From Flavivirga jejuensis (GTDB taxonomy: Bacteria > Bacteroidota > Bacteroidia > Flavobacteriales > Flavobacteriaceae): DNA of 64,000 nt. This document shows positions 62,237 through 64,000 of this stretch, piece by piece (position 1 is the stretch's first letter; each line of letters opens with the position of its first letter). The notes below the pieces were generated by a model. That model was not told the origin of the DNA, ran no database searches, and worked only from the letters and a program-made list of their open reading frames with translations. A program made the translations under genes and the position numbers. The stretch lies in the NCBI RefSeq assembly GCF_030540765.1, contig NZ_JAUOEL010000002.1, forward strand, positions 620,001 through 684,000, given 5' to 3'.

Positions 62237-63022
62237 TTGGATATTTTCAAAGACATTTTAAACTTACGCCCCATCGATTATATAGATGTCGTTCTTGTGG
62301 CTCTTTTACTTTATTATGTATATAAACTTGTAAAAGGTACTGTTGCCATTAATATTTTTATTGGGATCATTATTATTTACTTGGTTTGGAAGCTTACCGA
62401 TTTCTTAGAAATGGAACTCCTCTCTGGTATTTTTGGTGGTTTTATGAAAGTAGGGATCATTGCTTTAATAGTTGTATTTCAGCCAGAGATCCGTAAATTT
62501 TTGTTAATGGTAGGCTCTACCAACTTTAATAGGAGGCGCAAGTTTTTACAACAATTTAATTTTTTAAAAACCGAGACTAGCGACGAAACTGATATCGATG
62601 CTATTATTTCGGCTTGCAATAAAATGTCCATGTCTAAAACGGGTGCTTTAATCGTTTTTGAAAGAAATAATAATCTAGATTTTTTATCATCCTCGGGAGA
62701 TGAAATGAATATAAAGGTTACCCAACCTATTATTGAAAGTATTTTTTTTAAAAATAGTCCGCTACACGATGGTGCCATTGTAGTTAATAACAACATTGTA
62801 AAAGCAACACGAGTTATTCTTCCTTTAAATAATGAAAAAAATATTCCTCAACGTTTTGGTCTCCGCCATAGGGCTGCCATTGGGGTTACTGAAAAAACAG
62901 ATGCTTTGGCGCTTGTTGTAAGTGAAGAAACTGGAAGTATTTCTTATTTTAAAGATGGCGAATTTGTAGTTTTTGAAAACACAAACCAACTTAACTTAAT
63001 GATCAAGGAAGACTTATCTTAA
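62237..63022 (+). CDS. cdaA: Diadenylate cyclase, membrane-bound (CdaA/DacA)
   Basis: 261 residues from a TTG start; no in-frame ATG lies between the previous stop and the first membrane helix, so TTG is preferred. Three N-terminal helices (about 14-82), then the DAC domain with the catalytic DGA (178-180) and RHR (210-212, RFGLRHRAAIG). It makes c-di-AMP from two ATP, controlling osmolyte and wall balance. The partner CdaR is not adjacent, as usual in Bacteroidota. Confidence 0.94.
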   Translation: MDIFKDILNLRPIDYIDVVLVALLLYYVYKLVKGTVAINIFIGIIIIYLVWKLTDFLEMELLSGIFGGFMKVGIIALIVVFQPEIRKFLLMVGSTNFNRRRKFLQQFNFLKTETSDETDIDAIISACNKMSMSKTGALIVFERNNNLDFLSSSGDEMNIKVTQPIIESIFFKNSPLHDGAIVVNNNIVKATRVILPLNNEKNIPQRFGLRHRAAIGVTEKTDALALVVSEETGSISYFKDGEFVVFENTNQLNLMIKEDLS

Positions 63023-63034
63023 ACCTTGTAAAAA

Positions 63035-64000
63035 CTAAATAATTTCTTCTTCTTGTAAAAACTGTACTTCGTATAAGTTCTTATAATACCCATGTTCTTT
63101 TTCAAGCAACTCTTTATGAGTCCCCTGCTCCACTATATTACCAGCATCCATCACTATAATTTTATCAGCTTTTTTAACTGTTGCTAATCGGTGAGCGATA
63201 ACAATGGAGGTTCTACCTTTAGTAATTTTATCTGTGGCATTTTGAATGAGTTGTTCTGAATATGAATCGACTGAGGATGTTGCTTCATCTAACACTAAAA
63301 TACTCGGATTTGTTACATATGCTCTTAAAAACGATATAAGTTGTCGTTGTCCTGAAGATAACATAACACCTCTTTCTTTTACGTTATAATGATACCCATT
63401 TGGCAAACTCATTATAAAATCATGAATGCCAATATCTTTTGCCGATTGTTGCACTTGAGCTTCGGTAACCTCTGGGTGATTTAATGTAATATTATTTAAA
63501 ATAGTATCTGCAAATAAAAACACATCTTGTAATACCACAGCTATTTGAGTACGTAATGACGCTAAGGTTACCTGTTTAATATCAATACCATCAACATAAA
63601 TAACGCCATCGTTAATTTCATAAAAACGATTTAATAAATTAATAATGGTCGATTTACCTGCTCCTGTTGCACCAACTATAGCAACCGTCTCACCTGCATT
63701 CACATCAAAAGAAATTCCTTTTAAAACTTCTTCGTCTTCTACATAACTAAAAAATACATTATCAAATTTTATATGACCTTTAAAATTCTCTGCAACATGA
63801 GAGCCTGTATCATCAATTTGAGAAGTTGTATCTATAACTTTAAACACTCTGGTAGCTGCTACCATACCCATTTGCAGTGTGTTAAATTTATCTGCTATTT
63901 GACGCAATGGCCTAAATAACATAGGGATATACATGATAAATGCTACTAAAACACCTTCTGTAACCTTGCCTTCTAACACGACATTTAAACCACCGTACCA
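63035..64000 (-). CDS. ABC exporter (MsbA/multidrug type), cut by the window edge
   Basis: The frame runs through the right edge, so only the C-terminal 320 residues or so are seen: the end of the transmembrane domain (FIMYIPMLFRPLRQIADKFN) and a full ATPase domain with Walker A GATGAGKSTI, signature LSSGQRQL, Walker B SILVLDEATSSVDS and the H-loop IVIAHRLATV. A half-transporter that works as a dimer, exporting lipids or drugs. Convergent with cdaA, 12 bp apart. Confidence 0.93.
   Translation of the reverse strand, partial: WYGGLNVVLEGKVTEGVLVAFIMYIPMLFRPLRQIADKFNTLQMGMVAATRVFKVIDTTSQIDDTGSHVAENFKGHIKFDNVFFSYVEDEEVLKGISFDVNAGETVAIVGATGAGKSTIINLLNRFYEINDGVIYVDGIDIKQVTLASLRTQIAVVLQDVFLFADTILNNITLNHPEVTEAQVQQSAKDIGIHDFIMSLPNGYHYNVKERGVMLSSGQRQLISFLRAYVTNPSILVLDEATSSVDSYSEQLIQNATDKITKGRTSIVIAHRLATVKKADKIIVMDAGNIVEQGTHKELLEKEHGYYKNLYEVQFLQEEEII

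Overview
The window is AT-rich chromosomal DNA from a member of the Bacteroidota, most likely a marine Flavobacteriaceae. The signs are several SusC/SusD pairs, an ECF sigma/FecR pair, many SCxxx lipoprotein signals, promoters of the Bacteroidota type (TTG, 19-20 bp, TAnnTTTG), and a housekeeping block (clpS, prmA, tpiA, a DoxX/BT_3928-type gene, DUF1599, folP, cdaA) arranged as is usual in flavobacteria. No phage, CRISPR array or complete insertion sequence was seen.

Layout. 0.2-1.2 kb: Ca2+/Na+ antiporter. 1.3-4.8 kb: BlaI-type repressor and a BlaR1-like M56 membrane protease with an unusual repeat-rich C-terminus, behind a promoter with an inverted repeat in its spacer. 4.6-5.7 kb: intergenic DNA with a 157-bp MITE-like element flanked by 5-bp direct repeats, and a 50-codon gene. 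5.7-12.8 kb (minus): orphan SusD, SusC with an STN domain, FecR and ECF sigma, i.e. a trans-envelope signalling uptake system without enzymes. 13.2-35.5 kb (plus): a polysaccharide utilisation locus with a SusR-like membrane regulator, SusC, SusD, a double-LamG surface protein, two tandem GH144-type proteins, an esterase, GH3, an alpha/beta hydrolase, a sulfatase, a GH97 of the SusB alpha-glucosidase type, an endonuclease/exonuclease/phosphatase-fold protein and an MFS sugar porter. A decorated glucan containing beta-1,2 linkages is the best guess for its substrate.

35.6-45.7 kb (minus): a metal (probably zinc) acquisition island in two operons. One has MerC, FolE, a COG0523 GTPase, an ABC ATPase and permease and a small secreted protein. 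The other has a His/Cys-rich small protein, a ZnuD-like TonB receptor and three lipoproteins, at least two of DUF4625 type. Three copies of a TGCAAC-N3-GTTGCA-type palindrome lie on the -33 and -7 elements of the two operon promoters, as expected for Zur-type repression. 45.7-48.5 kb: decayed DNA with an IS4-type transposase remnant, one lipoprotein gene and tRNA-Arg.

48.5-53.4 kb (plus): a sulfur module with a Crp/Fnr regulator, a split YeeE/YedE pair, a TauE-type permease, a persulfide dioxygenase-rhodanese, a broken DUF2892 gene and an HMA-domain protein. Two Crp/Fnr-like palindromes lie at exactly the same distance from the -7 boxes of the YeeE and persulfide dioxygenase promoters, and the dioxygenase gene has a long, strongly structured leader. 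53.4-64 kb: core genes, with a response-regulator remnant, a hairpin-rich intergenic element and a cut-off ABC exporter at the right edge.

The strongest leads for new biology are the zinc island with its operator-promoter architecture, the paired Crp/Fnr promoters with the structured leader, and the substrate of the GH144/GH97/sulfatase locus.
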